Below, in pieces: positions 23,485 through 35,302 of a DNA stretch of 64,000 nt. The stretch comes from Valencia hispanica. Taxonomy: Eukaryota > Chordata > Actinopteri > Cyprinodontiformes > Valenciidae. Below the pieces are notes generated by a model. The model ran no database searches. It saw only the letters and a list, made by a program, of their open reading frames with translations, and had not been told where the DNA came from. The DNA is taken from contig OY747711.1 of assembly GCA_963556495.2 (NCBI GenBank), positions 38,916,914-38,980,913 of the forward strand, in the 5' to 3' direction. Every line of letters begins with the position of its first letter. The first letter of the stretch is position 1. The translations under genes were made by a program, and so were the position numbers.

Positions 23485-23807
23485 TTATATAGAGCAGGGC
23501 CTTGGCACGTGGAAATCGCCTATTGCAATAAATCAATTTTTTAAGGAAGACTCCTGGTATTGTCTGTTAAATGTAACTATCTTTTTCTTTGAAGTCGTAG
23601 GCTCTTCTTCTGTCTCTTTACTGGACCTTTTAATTTCCGCAAAGATACTTTTCAGAGACCTCTGTTTTTAATCATTTTGCTAGCTTGTATGTTTGTTTTT
23701 AGCGACAACAAATCATTTGATCGAGACAAACGTCTTGGCATGTGTCAAGAGTGAATTATAGCTGGATATAACCTGTTTTGTCATCTCTCCTCTGATTTCC
23801 TATGTGT
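23485..23807. other. Unassigned DNA
   Basis: No recognisable feature between the Tc1 end and the LINE remnant. Confidence 0.4.
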
Positions 23808-24253
23808 CAGAGAATGGATTTTAAAATCCTTTTCTTTGCTTTTAAATCTGTTAATGGTCTTAGTCCTCCATACCTCTCTGACTTGCTTTAGCCGTATGTT
23901 TCACCACGGGCCATTAGATCAGCTGATCAGCTGCTTTTGGTTGTACCTAAAACTAGGCTTAAGCTCAGAGAGGATTGGAGTTTTTCAGGTGTGGCCCCAA
24001 AAATATGGAACAAGTTGCCACTAAATATAAGACAGGTCTCTTCTCTTGATGTCTTTAAATCTCTCTTAAAAACGCACCTGTTTTCAGTGACAAGGTTTGA
24101 GTTGATTTATTGTTGTCACACTATACTGTCTGTTGTACATTTTATTCTGGTTTTATTGTTTTTATTTGTCTTGGTTTGATCTGTTTTAAACTGCACAGCA
24201 CTTTGGCTAAACACACTGTTTTTAAACGTGCTCCATACATAAAATTGGATTGG
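23808..24253 (+). pseudogene. L2-type LINE ORF2 C-terminus and 3' end
   Basis: Translation gives FAFKSVNGLSPPYLSDLL, a stop, PYVSPRAIRSADQLLLVVPK and then FSGVAPKIWNKLPLNIR with a terminal FKSLLKTHLF. This is the post-reverse-transcriptase tail of an L2-type ORF2, with the usual 'W..LP' and 'LKTHLF' marks. The 3' UTR ends 'ctccatacataaaattgg' with a short ATTGG tail. The 5' part is missing and at least one stop breaks the frame. It belongs to a different subfamily from the copies at 4213 and 54450. Confidence 0.65.
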
Positions 24254-24379
24254 AAGACTGAGCTAACCTGAGTTACTAATACCAGTTTTTAAATGATGGT
24301 TTCATTTCTTAAGGTACAAAGATGTTCATACCAAACTGGCCCTGTGTGCAGGAGTGGTGCAAGCCATTTGGGTTCCCTA

Positions 24380-24384
<5 letters not shown>

Positions 24385-24440
<56 letters not shown>
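24385..24440. repeat. (TA)n microsatellite
   Basis: About 28 uninterrupted TA units. The artificial Ile-Tyr repeat frame across it is not a gene. Confidence 0.95.
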
Positions 24441-24447
<7 letters not shown>

Positions 24448-24539
24448 ATCTCTTAATGCCTTTTTGAGACCATGTTCAAACACAGGTGTCAGTAACTTGT
24501 CTTAACCCAAGTCTAAAAGATTTAAAAGTCAAACATATC

Positions 24540-24836
24540 ATTCCCAATTGAAAGAAATTCAAGGACAAATGAGAAACTAAATCATTGACATCTATCAGTC
24601 TGCAAAGGGTTACAAAACCATTTATGAGACTCTGGGACTGCAAGTCATCATCCACAAATGAAAAAAATATGTAACAGAACCTTCCCATTACCCAGGCTGT
24701 CAAAATTATTCTTAAAACCCATTAGGAACTTATCCAGGAGCTCACAGTAGAACACAGAACAACATCTAAAGTGCTACAGGCTTTACTTGTCTCAATTAAG
24801 GTCAGTGTTCATAGTTTAACAATAAGAAGACAGGGG
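24540..24836 (+). pseudogene. Tc1 transposase N-terminal remnant
   Basis: Translated in one frame, the stretch reads KEIQGQMRN, a stop, IIDIYQSAKGYKTIYETLGLQ, then a frameshifted IIHK-like segment and KKYVTEP. This is the first helix-turn-helix of a Tc1 transposase, comparable to residues 8-45 of the intact copy at 22230 but from another subfamily. Later parts (ELIQELT-like) are scrambled by stops. It abuts a T-run at about 24841, beyond which a Tc1 remnant in the opposite direction begins. Confidence 0.55.
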
Positions 24837-24849
24837 AATTTTTTTTTTT

Positions 24850-25900
24850 TTTTGTAAGAGTTCCAAAGCCAAAACTACTGCTGACCAAAAAGAAAAGGCC
24901 TGTCCCACATTAGCCAAATGAACCTCTTGGTGATCCTCAAGACCTTTGGGATAATATTCGGTGCACCGATGGGACAAACGTGGAACATCTTGTAAGATGT
25001 CTCCTATCTTTCTCTTGGCAATGCTCCATAGATTCTCTATGGGGTTCAGATCAGGCGAGTTTGCTGGCCAATCAAGCTCAGTAATCCCATCGTCATTGAA
25101 CCAGGTTTTGGTACTTTTGGCAGTGTGGGCAGGTGCCAAATCCAACTGGAAAATGAAGTTAGCATCTCCATAAAACTCGTCAGGGGAAGCATGAAGTGCT
25201 CCAAAATGTCCTGGTAGATGGCTGTGTTGACTCTGGACTTAATAAAGCACAGTGGACCAACACCAGCAGATGACATGGCTCCCAAAATCAACACACACTG
25301 TGAAAACTTCATACTGGACTTCAAGCATCTTGGATTGTGTGCCTCTCCATTCTTCTTCCAGACTCTGGGACTTTGGTTTCCAAATGAGATGCAAAAAATG
25401 CTGTTCTTTTTTTCTTTACCCCAGGTAAGATGCTTCTGACATTGTTTGTTCCACAGAAGGAGCTTGACAAGAGGAATACAGCATTTGAAGCCCAAGTCCA
25501 GGATCTGTCTGTGGGCAGTGGCTCTTGATGCACCAACTCCAGCCTCAGTCCACTCCTTGTGAAGGTCCCCAACACTTTTGAATTGACTTTTCCTGACAAT
25601 CTTCTCCAGGCTGCGGTCATTCCGGCTGCTTGTGCACCTTTACCTTGCACACTTTTTTCTTCCACATAATTTTCTATTAATGTGCTTTGATACAGCACTT
25701 TGGGAACATCTAACTTCTCTTGCAATTACCTTTTAAAGCTTTCCCTCATTATGGAGGATTTCAGTGATGGGTTTCTGCACAACTGTTAGGTCAGCAGCCT
25801 TCCCTATGATTGTGATTCCTACTGAACCAGACAGAGACCATTTAAAGGCCCAGGAACCCTTTGTGGGTGTTTTTGATTAATTATCTGATTAGCGTGTGAC
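24850..25900 (-). pseudogene. Tc1 transposase remnant, frameshifted
   Basis: The minus strand carries recognisable Tc1 catalytic-domain pieces in different frames. Near 25145-25030 it reads LDLAPAHTAKSTKTWF, ELDWPANSPDLNPIENLW, with the second catalytic D in 'LDLAPAHT' and the E in 'PIENLW' still visible. Upstream is 'MKFSQCVLILGAMSSAGVGP' (about 25370). An even earlier segment near 25725-25400 is scrambled. At least two frameshifts separate these pieces. The subfamily differs from the intact Tc1 at 22230. The element's own end region follows at 25925-26210. Confidence 0.7.
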
Positions 25901-25924
25901 ACGTTAGCCTAAATATCAAACCTT

Positions 25925-26210
25925 TTCACAATATTCTTATTTTCTGAGATTTTAAATTTCAGGTTTCCATAAGCTGTAAGCCATAATCATCAAAATTACA
26001 TACATAACAAATAAAGGCTTTAAATTTCTCGCTTTGCATGTAATGAGTCTAGCTCATACGTTAGTTTCATCTTTTAAGTTGAATTACTGAAATAAATGAA
26101 CTATTTCAATTCAATTCAATTCAATTCAATTCAATTCAATTCAATTCAATTCAATTCAATTCAATTCAATTCAATTCAATTGCACGATATTTACATTTTT
26201 GGAGTTTTAC
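25925..26210. repeat. Terminal region of the Tc1 remnant with TTCAA expansion
   Basis: Phrases such as 'cacaatattcttattttctg', 'gaattactgaaataaatg' and 'ttgcacgatatt' are typical of the end of a vertebrate Tc1-like element. Between the last two, at 26105-26180, lies a run of about 15 TTCAA units. The end 'ggagttttacctgt' is near 26210. Confidence 0.55.
26105..26180. repeat. (TTCAA)n pentanucleotide microsatellite
   Basis: About fifteen perfect TTCAA repeats. The same unit forms the 3' tail of the L2 LINE at 27509-27528 and, on the other strand, at about 58260-58275. Confidence 0.95.
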
Positions 26211-26401
26211 CTGTTCTCATCAGTTCTCTTGCAAAGTAGAGTTTCTTTCATTTTGGACATACATTTATTGTAAAGAAGTGAAAAGGAGGGAAACCAGGAG
26301 CGGAAACAAGATAAAGATATGATCAGGGAGACAATGACTGTAAATCACCAGCTGAGTGACTCACCTTACCGTATAGCCTACTATGCTTTACTTAAACATA
26401 C

Positions 26402-27222
26402 TCTTAAACATCGATCTTCCTGGATACCCATTCTCACTCACTGTGACTGAGCAGTCTGCTGTACAGCTAGCAAAAACATGCGAAGTTAAGAGTTGGAATT
26501 GCATGAACTTTGTTCATCTCTGGTTACTCTAGCAGATCAAGCTGAGAGGAATAATTTATCAGAGGATGGAATTTTCAGTCGTTTGGATGATATTTTTGAA
26601 ATCATCCCAGGTCCATTACTGAAGACTTTAGTGCTGTCCGACATCAGAGTTATTGCTGGTTTGTTTTCTTTGTCGTTCTCTGAGTTGTGCTGGATGACAC
26701 AGAAAACATATCAGCAATAATGATTGAGTGAAGTGAAGTGAATAACTGGATGAATATTGCAAGATGTGAATCAGAGAGTTGATCTGACTGGTTTGAAGAG
26801 GTTTGTTATATCCTGGCAGTCAGCTCCTTTTGAGGTCCTAGTGAAGGCTGATCAGGAAGACATGTGGAGAAGCACACTGCTCAACCCTTGTCTTATTAAC
26901 ATGTGGAAGACAATGCTTTCATACGTAGGGCTAATCAGATTTTAACAGTACCAATTACTTCATTAAAAAAAATTAATAAGACAAAGCAATATTTAAAGAA
27001 TCAGAATCTTTTTATTGTCAGACAGAAGGTGTTTTTTGTGTTTGTACTGCTCCTTAAGGACCTGAAACCTCTATCTGAAAGCAATAGTTCTTCAGGCTTG
27101 TTGGAAACTTGTGCTGATCAGAGCCGTTTAAAGGGTTAGACTGATTAGAAGACACAAATGGTGTCTGGAAGTTACTGTGGTTCTCTTCCACTCAAAGACA
27201 TTGAGGGATTGAGACTAAAATA
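26402..27222 (+). repeat. Direct duplication, copy 1
   Basis: Collinear with 30202-31311 over its whole length, from 'cttaaacatcgatcttcctg' to 'gggattgagactaaaata'. This copy lacks the ~280-bp internal segment present in copy 2 (30785-31065), because 'attgtca' joins directly to 'gacagaagg'. It carries a 75-codon frame at 26493-26720 (MELHELCSSLVTLADQAE...) that copy 2 breaks by stops; its function is unknown. Part of the unit looks like a decayed LINE in minus orientation. Confidence 0.85.
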
Positions 27223-27508
27223 TTAACCTTGCTAACCAGAGTACATCAACCCTGCCCTTTTTGTATGTGTCCATATCTCCATAAGTTTTGTTATGTTGTG
27301 CTTTGTCATGCATTATGCCACGTGGCTATAGTACATTATTTGTCAAAGTGTTTAAGAAGCCCATGAGGGCTGGGCACCAATTAAGGTGTGTGACACTTAA
27401 ATATAAATTCAAATCCAAAATATACTATACGCGGTTTAAAGTGGTTTAGTTACTCATCTTTACCATGCCCCCTGTGCATGTCTAAGGATGTGGTTGACTA
27501 AGTTGTGT
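27223..27508. other. Unassigned DNA
   Basis: No recognisable feature between duplication copy 1 and the L2 LINE. Confidence 0.4.
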
Positions 27509-29545
27509 AATTCAATTCAATTCAATTCAGTTTATTTATATAGCGCCAATTCACAACAGATGTCATCTCAAGGCACTTAACAAGAAGTCATTTCAATACA
27601 TTTATACAAACATTCCAATCAGTTAAAAAGTTTCCTATTTAAGGAATCCCAGCAGATTGTGTCAGTCATTGGCGTGAGGTTGGGCCCCGTTGATGCAGAC
27701 TTTCCAACCACACCAATCCTTCAGCAATCCCTCATACTGAGCAAGCATGTAGCGACGGTGGAGAGGAAAAACTCCCCTTTAACAGGAAGAGACCTCCAAC
27801 AGAACCAGGCTCAGTAGGAGCTGCCATCTGCCACGACCGTCTGGGGGTTTGAGAAGACAGAGCAGAAACACAGAAGGAACAGAAGATCTGATATAAGAGA
27901 ACTTTCTGTTACAGAAAGTAAAAAGTTGATAACAGGACACAGTGGATGTTCAGTTACTGGGAGGATCATCCCAGTCGATGCCCCCCGTCCAACAGGGCAT
28001 TGCAGCCAAGCAGGATACCAGACCAGGTATATCTTCTATGGAGAGAAAAACACTCAGAGAACACAAAGTTAACAGTCGAAATAACAGAATGTACTGTAAT
28101 ACAACTGGGGAGTCGTAGGAGAAAAGAAAGTAGCAGAGTGAAGAAAATTGGTAAGTCTGTCCTCCAGCAGTCTAAGCCTATAGCAGCATAACTACAGAGA
28201 TAGCTCAGGATGACCTTAGCCACTCTAACTATAAGCTTTATCAAAAAGGAAAGTTTTAAGCCTGGCCTTAAAAGTAAACAGAGTGTCTGCCTCACGGACT
28301 AAAGCTGGGAGCTGGTTCCACAGGAGAGGAGCCTGATAACTAAAAGATCTGCCTCCCATTCTACTTTTAGAAATCCTAGGAATTACAAGTAAACCTGCAG
28401 TCTGAGAGCGAAGGGCTCTGTTAGGAACATATGGAACAATTAGATCTCTGATGTATGATGGAGCTTGATTATTAAGGAATTTGTATGTAAGAAGAAGAAT
28501 CTTAATTTCTATTCTGGATTTAACAGGGAGCCAATGAAGGAAAGCTAAAACAGGAGAAATGTGATCTCTCTTTTTAATATTCATCAGAACTCTTGCTGCC
28601 GCATTTTGGATCAACTGAAGGCTTTTAATGGCATTTTGTGGACTACCTGATAGTAAAGAATTACAGTAGTCCAGCCTTGAGGTAACAAATGCATGGACTA
28701 GTTTCTCAGCATCACTCCTGGACAGGATGTTTCTAATTTTAGCAATATTCCGGAGGTGAAAGAAATAAATCCTAGAAACCTGTTTAATATGGGATTTAAA
28801 TGTCAAGTCTCGGTCAAAAATAACGCTGAGGTTCTTTACGTTATTACTGGGGGCCAATTTAATGCCATCCAGATGAAGTGATTGACTAATCAGTTTCTGT
28901 TTAAGAACTTCTGGTCCAAAGACAGCAACTTCTGTTTTGTCAGAATTTAAAAGCAAAAAGTTTAGGGTCATCCATGTTTTTATGTCTTCCAGACATGCCT
29001 GTAATCTACCTAACTGACTGGGTTCATCAGGATTTATGGATAAATATAGTTGTGTATCATCGGCATAGCTGTGGAAATTTATCCCATGCTGTCTAATGAT
29101 TCTACCAATTGGGAGCATATATATGGTGAACAGAATTGGTCCAAGCACAGAACCCTGTGGAACTCCACAAGTAACCCTTGAGAGTGAAGAAGATTTATCA
29201 TTTAGATGAACAAACTGGAATCTATCAGACAAATATGATTTAAACCAGCCTAGTGCTGTTCTTTTGATCCCTGCAACATGTTCAAGCCTTTCTAAGAGAA
29301 TATTATGATCGACTGTGTCAAAAGCAGCACTGAGATCTAACAAAACCAGAACAGACACCAGTCCGTTATCTGAGGCCATGAGAATATCATTAGTAACCTT
29401 CACCAGTGCTGTTTCAGTGCTATGATGAGCTCTAAAACCTGACTGAAACTCTTCAAACAGCTCGTTACTGTTTAGATGCTCACAGACTTGATTAGCAACT
29501 ATTTTCTCAAGGACTTTGGATAAGAAAGGAAGGTTAGATAATAAT
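27509..29545 (-). mobile_element. 5'-truncated L2-type LINE
   Basis: A minus-strand non-LTR retrotransposon. Its 3' end is at the left: a TTCAA-unit tail (27510-27528), then in reverse 'gaattggcgctatataaata', a long 3' UTR, and the ORF2 C-terminal half to about 29543. Upstream, the frame hits a stop and the match ends, so the endonuclease and ORF1 were lost on insertion. It lies between two copies of a direct duplication. A second fragment of the same subfamily (3' end only) is at 58205-58275. Confidence 0.85.
28225..29543 (-). pseudogene. L2 LINE ORF2: intact reverse-transcriptase half
   Basis: RNA-directed DNA polymerase that would copy LINE RNA at the nicked target. About 439 codons are open without a stop. 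The frame opens upstream of any start codon, with NLPFLSKVLEKIVANQV and FQSGFRAHHSTETAL (reverse-transcriptase motifs 1-2). Then come LLDLSAAFDTVDH with the first catalytic Asp, CGVPQGSVLGP (motif 4), and HSYADDTQLYL with the catalytic YADD. The thumb follows, then the C-terminal MGGRSFSYQAPLLWNQLP and LKTFLFDKAYS. It has no start of its own because the 5' half is missing; hence pseudogene, although the remaining part is undamaged. Confidence 0.85.
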
Positions 29546-30201
29546 TAATAACAACCCCAAAACAACTCTGAACGTCATTCTTCACATAAAGGCAACAATG
29601 CTAAAATAAACTGTGGAGATGACTTGCATTTATAAAGAGCTCACACAGGTCACTTCAATCACATCAAAGTTCGGGTTTGCATTTGCTTGGGCTGTCATGT
29701 TTTCATGCAAACTTCTGACCCACATGCGAGTAAACTCTCATTCGAAAGTGGTCAAAGTTAACAGGTTTATTAAAATACAGGAAGTTGTGTGGATGTCTAT
29801 GGAACAACTACTCAACATTAAATAAAAAAAAAAACAGATATCTACATGAACAATAATAACGAATATATAATGTGACAATGGCATTGTGAAAAAACTTATT
29901 ATATATAAAATTCTAAGCTCAATAGTATGAAATATTTTTCTTTTTCCTTTAAAAATCTTTTTATTAATATAATACATTATTTTAATGTAAATTGTATGCT
30001 AATAATGGGAATTATATTTTAGCTATTTTTATATAATTTCATCAGTTTTTATTCCAAAACGTCACTTTCCCAAAGTCAGCTTTTTTTCCATTTTGGTGTT
30101 TTCCCCAGTGGCTTATTTATTTCAGAATGTCACTTTTCAGCAGAATAACTTCATCTGCCAATCAGAGTCAGTGGGTGGAAACAGCATGCTCAATGGCTGG
30201 T
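29546..30201. other. Unassigned AT-rich DNA
   Basis: No recognisable gene or repeat end. Confidence 0.4.
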
Positions 30202-31311
30202 TCTTAAACATCGAGCTTCCTGGATGACCATTCTCACTCTGAGCAGCCTACTGTACAGCTAGCAACAACATGCTAAGTCAAGAGTTGGAGTTGCATGAAT
30301 TTCGTTCATCTCTGGTTACTCTAGCAGATCAAGAAGAGGAATAATTAATGAGGATACCATTTTGAGTCGTTTGGATGATATTTTTGAAATCAACCCAGGT
30401 CCAGTACTGAAGACTTTAGTGCTGTCCGACATCAGAGTTATTGCTGATATGTTTTCTTTGTCGTCCTCTGAGTTGTGCTGGATGATACATAAAACATATA
30501 ATGAGTGAGTAAAGTGAAGTGAATAACTGGATGAATATTGCAAGATGTGAATCAGAGAGTTGATCTGACTGGCAGTCAGCTCCTTTTAAGGTCCTACTGA
30601 AGGCTGATCAGGAAGACATGTGCAGGAGCACACTGCTCAACCCTTGTCTTATTAACATGTAAAAGACAATGCTTTCATACGTAGGGCTAATCAGATTTTA
30701 ACAGTATCAATTACTTCATTGAAAAAAAAAAAGAATAAGACTCAGCAATATTTAAAGAAAGAATCAGAATATTTTTATTGTCATCATACAAATGCATGAT
30801 GAAATTGCAGCAGCTGCTACTGATACGGTGCCCATAAGAACAGTCAAAGTCAGTCTATAAAACAACATCATTATAAAGACTAAAGAATTGCACATTTGTA
30901 TCAGGATTAAAAAGGATATAAAATAATTACACAATGTTATAAACACATTGCCAATATTTACATATATTGACCAGTTTGTTAAGGAATTGAACATATAAAG
31001 AGGTGAGAAAGGGTGATAAAATCATCTGTGTTTCAGAGAGAGAGTTTAGGATTCTAACAGCCTATAGACAGAAGGTGTTCTTTTGTGTTTGTTCTGCTCC
31101 TCAAGGACCTGAAACCTCTATCTGAAGGCAATAGTTCTTCAGACTTGTTGAAAACTTGTGCTGATCAGAGCCGTTTAAAGGGTTAGACGGATGAAGGTCA
31201 CCGAGGAGACACAATTGGGTGTCTGGAAGTCACTGTGGTTCATGGAGAGCTTGGAAACACCATTGTGCTTCTCTTCCACTCAAAGGAATTGAGGGATTGA
31301 GACTAAAATAT
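30202..31311 (+). repeat. Direct duplication, copy 2
   Basis: Counterpart of 26402-27222 in the same orientation, with an extra segment at 30785-31065. That segment begins 'tcatcatacaaatgcatgat' and 'gaaattgcagcagc', which in reverse resembles a LINE 3' end. The 75-codon frame of copy 1 is broken here (a stop follows 'ADQEEE'), so it is not under visible constraint in both copies. Confidence 0.85.
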
Positions 31312-34035
31312 GCATTTTCAGTTATGGTAAAAGACAGTAGTGCTTTGAAACGGTTTTCAGTGACAAATGCAAAAAGTAAAACAACACTGACCTATATTAC
31401 ACATGCATTGGGGATATAAATTGGAATCCACATCCAATCCAGTTTGAATTTAAGACTGAAATTTGGAGAGGGATTTTTCCTGTAGTTAGCATTTTGGCAG
31501 GAGTGACTAGTTGGAAGCTCCAGTGACAATTTTGGCAGGGCTGATAACTGCAATTCCCTGGGCATTCGGGAGTTTAAAAGCATGCTTGATGCCTCTGTGA
31601 AGTCACATTTCTACCTCCCAAAATATGTGAAGAACTGCATTCAGTTGGATAATCGGATTTTATCGAAGTGCGCCCCGCAAAGGCAAAAATGACCAAAGAT
31701 TTCTCAATCAGTGCTAACTTAATTCCAGATGCACCAGATGTTGAGTACAAGTGCACATGAACAAAATGAGTCACCTTGTTGAGCATGTTTCATGTGCTGC
31801 AGATTGTCGTAATCTAATTAGTGTCAATCGTGTGCACTGCTGTTCCGATTTCTCATTTTGGGTATGGGTAGAAATGGTTCAATTTAGACAATTTGTGAAA
31901 AGTGTTTCTCATCCACTGTCAGATAGCAGTCCATTAGCTTCTCTGTGTATCATACTTTAGTTGAGTTTAGAACTAAACGGTATTCTAATACAACAGTATT
32001 TCCTTCAATGCCCACATCGAAGGTATTCATAGAACATGTTTGGGGTTATTAGAATGATAGAAAACAAATACAGAAGTCTGGAAAATGATCTGGTTGATCA
32101 TAATCAATGTTGTCATCGCACTATTGAGCTATAGTCTTGCGGAGGCCCATTTATTTCTAATTCTACACTCTGTGTGACCTTCAAGTTGATGTGTCCTACA
32201 CAATCATTATTATTCATATTACCCAAAATGTCTGTATGGATGGGACTCCAAATTTGACCCTCCACTGCCTACCAGGTAGAAATAGGCAGGTCAGATCTCA
32301 GTTCCAATGAAAGACAGTCAGTAACCAAACAAGATTTACCACAAAAGAGGTAATGATTTAGTCATGTACATTGTTTCTTGTGACTCTCACCAGAATGCTG
32401 CCCTGGTTCCCCAGTCAGAGCAAACGTGCTTCTTGTTTGAACGTCTCTCTGTACAGCTTGCTAGGTAATCTCAAGGGTGAGTGTAGGTGACACTTGCTCT
32501 CATATATGAGGGCTGCACTGCATGTCTGAATGCAGCCTAACAGGGTCACCGCCATGGTGATTTCTGAATTTCTTTAAGGAGTCTATTAAAATATGTACTT
32601 AAGCACTTTATTTGAAATTTTACTTTACAGCTATGGCTTATCTAAGCATTTGTCATAAAGCAGCCGTTTCTTTGGTAGTCACAGCCACATATCAGAAGGA
32701 TGAAGCATACTTACCATAAAGGGTGTGAGATGTATTCTTGGAATCTATATAATTTTCAAGCAGAACTTGAGCCACACATCTCACTTTCAGCTTCTGCATA
32801 GCTTCATGTTTACACGGTGGCTGATGGCAGGTGTCTGTGTGAAGACAATAACTTCCAAAAATGGTTGAAACTACCAAGAACCTTTCTTGTGTTTTACAGT
32901 CACGGAACTGCTTTTACTGTTTTCTCAGAAATAGTTACACAAGCAGCATATTTGCCTCTGTTTGTGGGATACCATAAGTCATGAATTGAGTTTTGTTGTA
33001 AAATTAGACCAATTCACAGAGGTAAAAAAAAAATAAAAATCACTTCCTCATTTGGGCTCCATTTCAGGGAAATCAAGGCATTTCTGAAGGTACAGTGAGG
33101 CATCAGAAACATGTTTTTGTCACTTTTGTGCCAGTAATCTTCCCTCGTTTTTTCATGTAATTCCTTTTAAAACCTGATTTTATTTCTGATGAGTTTGAGA
33201 AATCACTTCACATGGGTGTGAACAACTCTGTTCAATTCTTTAAACAAGTGGTTTTGCCAACTGATGCAACTACGATGTGGCTTGCGCCTTATGGTGGCCC
33301 TAGAGTGCAAAATGCAAATCTAAAACAGGAAACAAAAACATTACAGGACACTCATTTCTGAAAACCCAAAAACAAATCAGATCAAACCAAGTCTTAGTAC
33401 ACATGACTATTCATAATACAGGTTTTTAGAAAAAAGGAGAAACTTTTGCAAGTATAAAACAGGAAACAGTTTAGGCAACACATCAGTCTTCATCATTTGA
33501 CTGGGTCCCATTCAAATACTTCAGTGGAGTTAAATAAATGAATCCTGCGTATGTAATTTAAAAGAAGAATGTCATGTTATGGTAATGCATTATCTTAAAC
33601 ACAGAAACCTTTATCATTTCTTTCTAAACATATCTCCTAGACAGACAGGCGGTAGCCGTAACAATATCTGGCGCTGCATTCGTAATTACGGGTTTTCTTT
33701 AAATTCACAATTTGCTCCTTTATAAACTTACAACTATGCTTTAAATGTTGTAAAATGCACTGACTAATGTTTAAGCTGTGCTAAGCCCAATAGGTTAAGT
33801 TTCTTCAGTGACTACCACTACCAGTCATTCATGAAATTTAGATTGGTTTTAAGAAAAAAGAAGTGACAACAAATTCTGGAGAATTAGTATATAATACAAA
33901 ATTGTATTTTTTAACCATTTACCATTTATTCCCCACATACTCAGTTTAAGATCATTAATTACAAAGAGATACAGTTTAAACTAGAAAGTGTACGAAAGTG
34001 TCTGATTTCAAGTGTAGTACATCTTCTCAAACTTT
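31312..34035. other. Unassigned DNA
   Basis: About 2.7 kb with no recognisable gene, RNA gene or transposon end. Short frames lack motifs. Confidence 0.35.
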
Positions 34036-34140
34036 TATCAAATCAATTTAAACTTTCTTTATAAAGCGCTTTCCATACAAGAATTGCATCACAAAGTGCT
34101 TTACAGATTAAAATGACCCCTCATAAAATTACATTCCCAT
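34036..34140 (-). mobile_element. LINE or SINE 3' end fragment
   Basis: Read in reverse it gives 'agcactttgtgatgcaattc', 'ttgtatggaaagcgcttta' and 'taaagaaagtttaaattg'. This is the usual 'GCACTTT...TATAAA' end of a fish LINE 3' UTR. Confidence 0.5.
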
Positions 34141-35200
34141 CCCTCCCCACAGATTTAAAACGATGATCACAGTTATATATGAAAGGGTGATGCATTGAGA
34201 AGGTGACTAATCTCCTACAGTTTTTCCCCTGAGCAATACTGACAGCTAAATTTTGTGCAATATTAGTAGCAACAAAAGACACTAATGCAACTCAAAGCAA
34301 TTTATTCCGGCGGAAATTCACAAAAACAAGCTTACAATACAAAAAAATTAAACATAACCCCTCAAACCAAAACTTAAAATGTTATATCTAGAATAAATAA
34401 ACACTAAACCCCAAAAGTCCTATCTGGAATATTGCACAAGCCTTTCACTTTGGTCAGGTGTTGCTCGTGTTATTGTCCCTGGAGCACAGTTTGAAATATC
34501 CACCTCTAGTTGCCTGAGGTGATAGATAGAGCAGCTTTGATAGATTTGTTTTTGAAGATGTGAAATCCTTTGATTCAGAAACCTGTGGTTGCGTTTCTGC
34601 AACAGTACCTTGTTTTTTTCCCCCTTAGTGGGATTTAAATGGTGTTTCACCAGCCTCACAGAGATTAGGCGTGTTTTTCTGGCATCTTGTTTTACAGTAA
34701 AATTGTTGATGCAATTTAAGAGTGACGTGATGTGAGACATGGCACAACGTGGTAAAAAAAACTGCTATAATTTATAGGCATTACACTTGTAAGGCACACT
34801 CAAAAGTGTAAAGCTGGACTGTTTAACAGGATACTTTTAAACAGTAAGAGTCAATCAGTTTTTTTTAAGTCAAGGAATATAACAGCCTCTTTTCTCTTGG
34901 GGGAGTGCCAAAAGACAGAACAGCTATGCGTCACTGAATGACATGTTTACCCTTCTAACTGCCAGCAATTATATGTTGAGAGAAATAAACCAGACATCAA
35001 TCTTCAGGGCACAAGAAAGGTGTGAACCGAATCAGAAATTTGCAGAGCATGGATTCAGAACAACCAATCGTTTATAAATGGACATCCGGCAGATGTCCGA
35101 AATAAATATTTCAAGGTTTCTAAGGAAAACTGACAACTTGCATGTCCAGGATGTGAGCTTATAAAACTCACACGACTTGAATCAAATTTCCTGAGACTAG
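34141..35200. other. Unassigned DNA
   Basis: A 106-codon minus-strand frame at 34420-34740 (starts MSHITSLLNCINNFTV, basic overall) matches nothing I know and lacks a visible splice or promoter context. I do not call it a gene. Confidence 0.35.
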
Positions 35201-35201
35201 G

Positions 35202-35287
35202 TTATGTTGAAAATGAAACAACTGAACAATAGCTGACTAATATAGTCTAATTCAAACCTGACCAAGAAGTACGTCATAATGTCATAA
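35202..35287 (+). repeat. Dispersed repeat also found at 40475
   Basis: 'ttatgttgaaaatgaaacaa', 'ctgaacaatagctga' and 'caaacctgaccaagaagtac' recur at 40475-40556 with few changes. The repeat ends in a small triplication of 'gtcataat'. Confidence 0.7.
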
Positions 35288-35302
35288 TGTCATAATGAGC
35301 AT

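Noticed and set aside
24289..24483. 64-codon minus-strand frame with a long Ile-Tyr repeat
   Set aside because: It is a translation of the (TA)n microsatellite.
34420..34740. 106-codon minus-strand frame, basic
   Set aside because: No homologue that I recognise, no splice or promoter context, no codon signature visible by eye.
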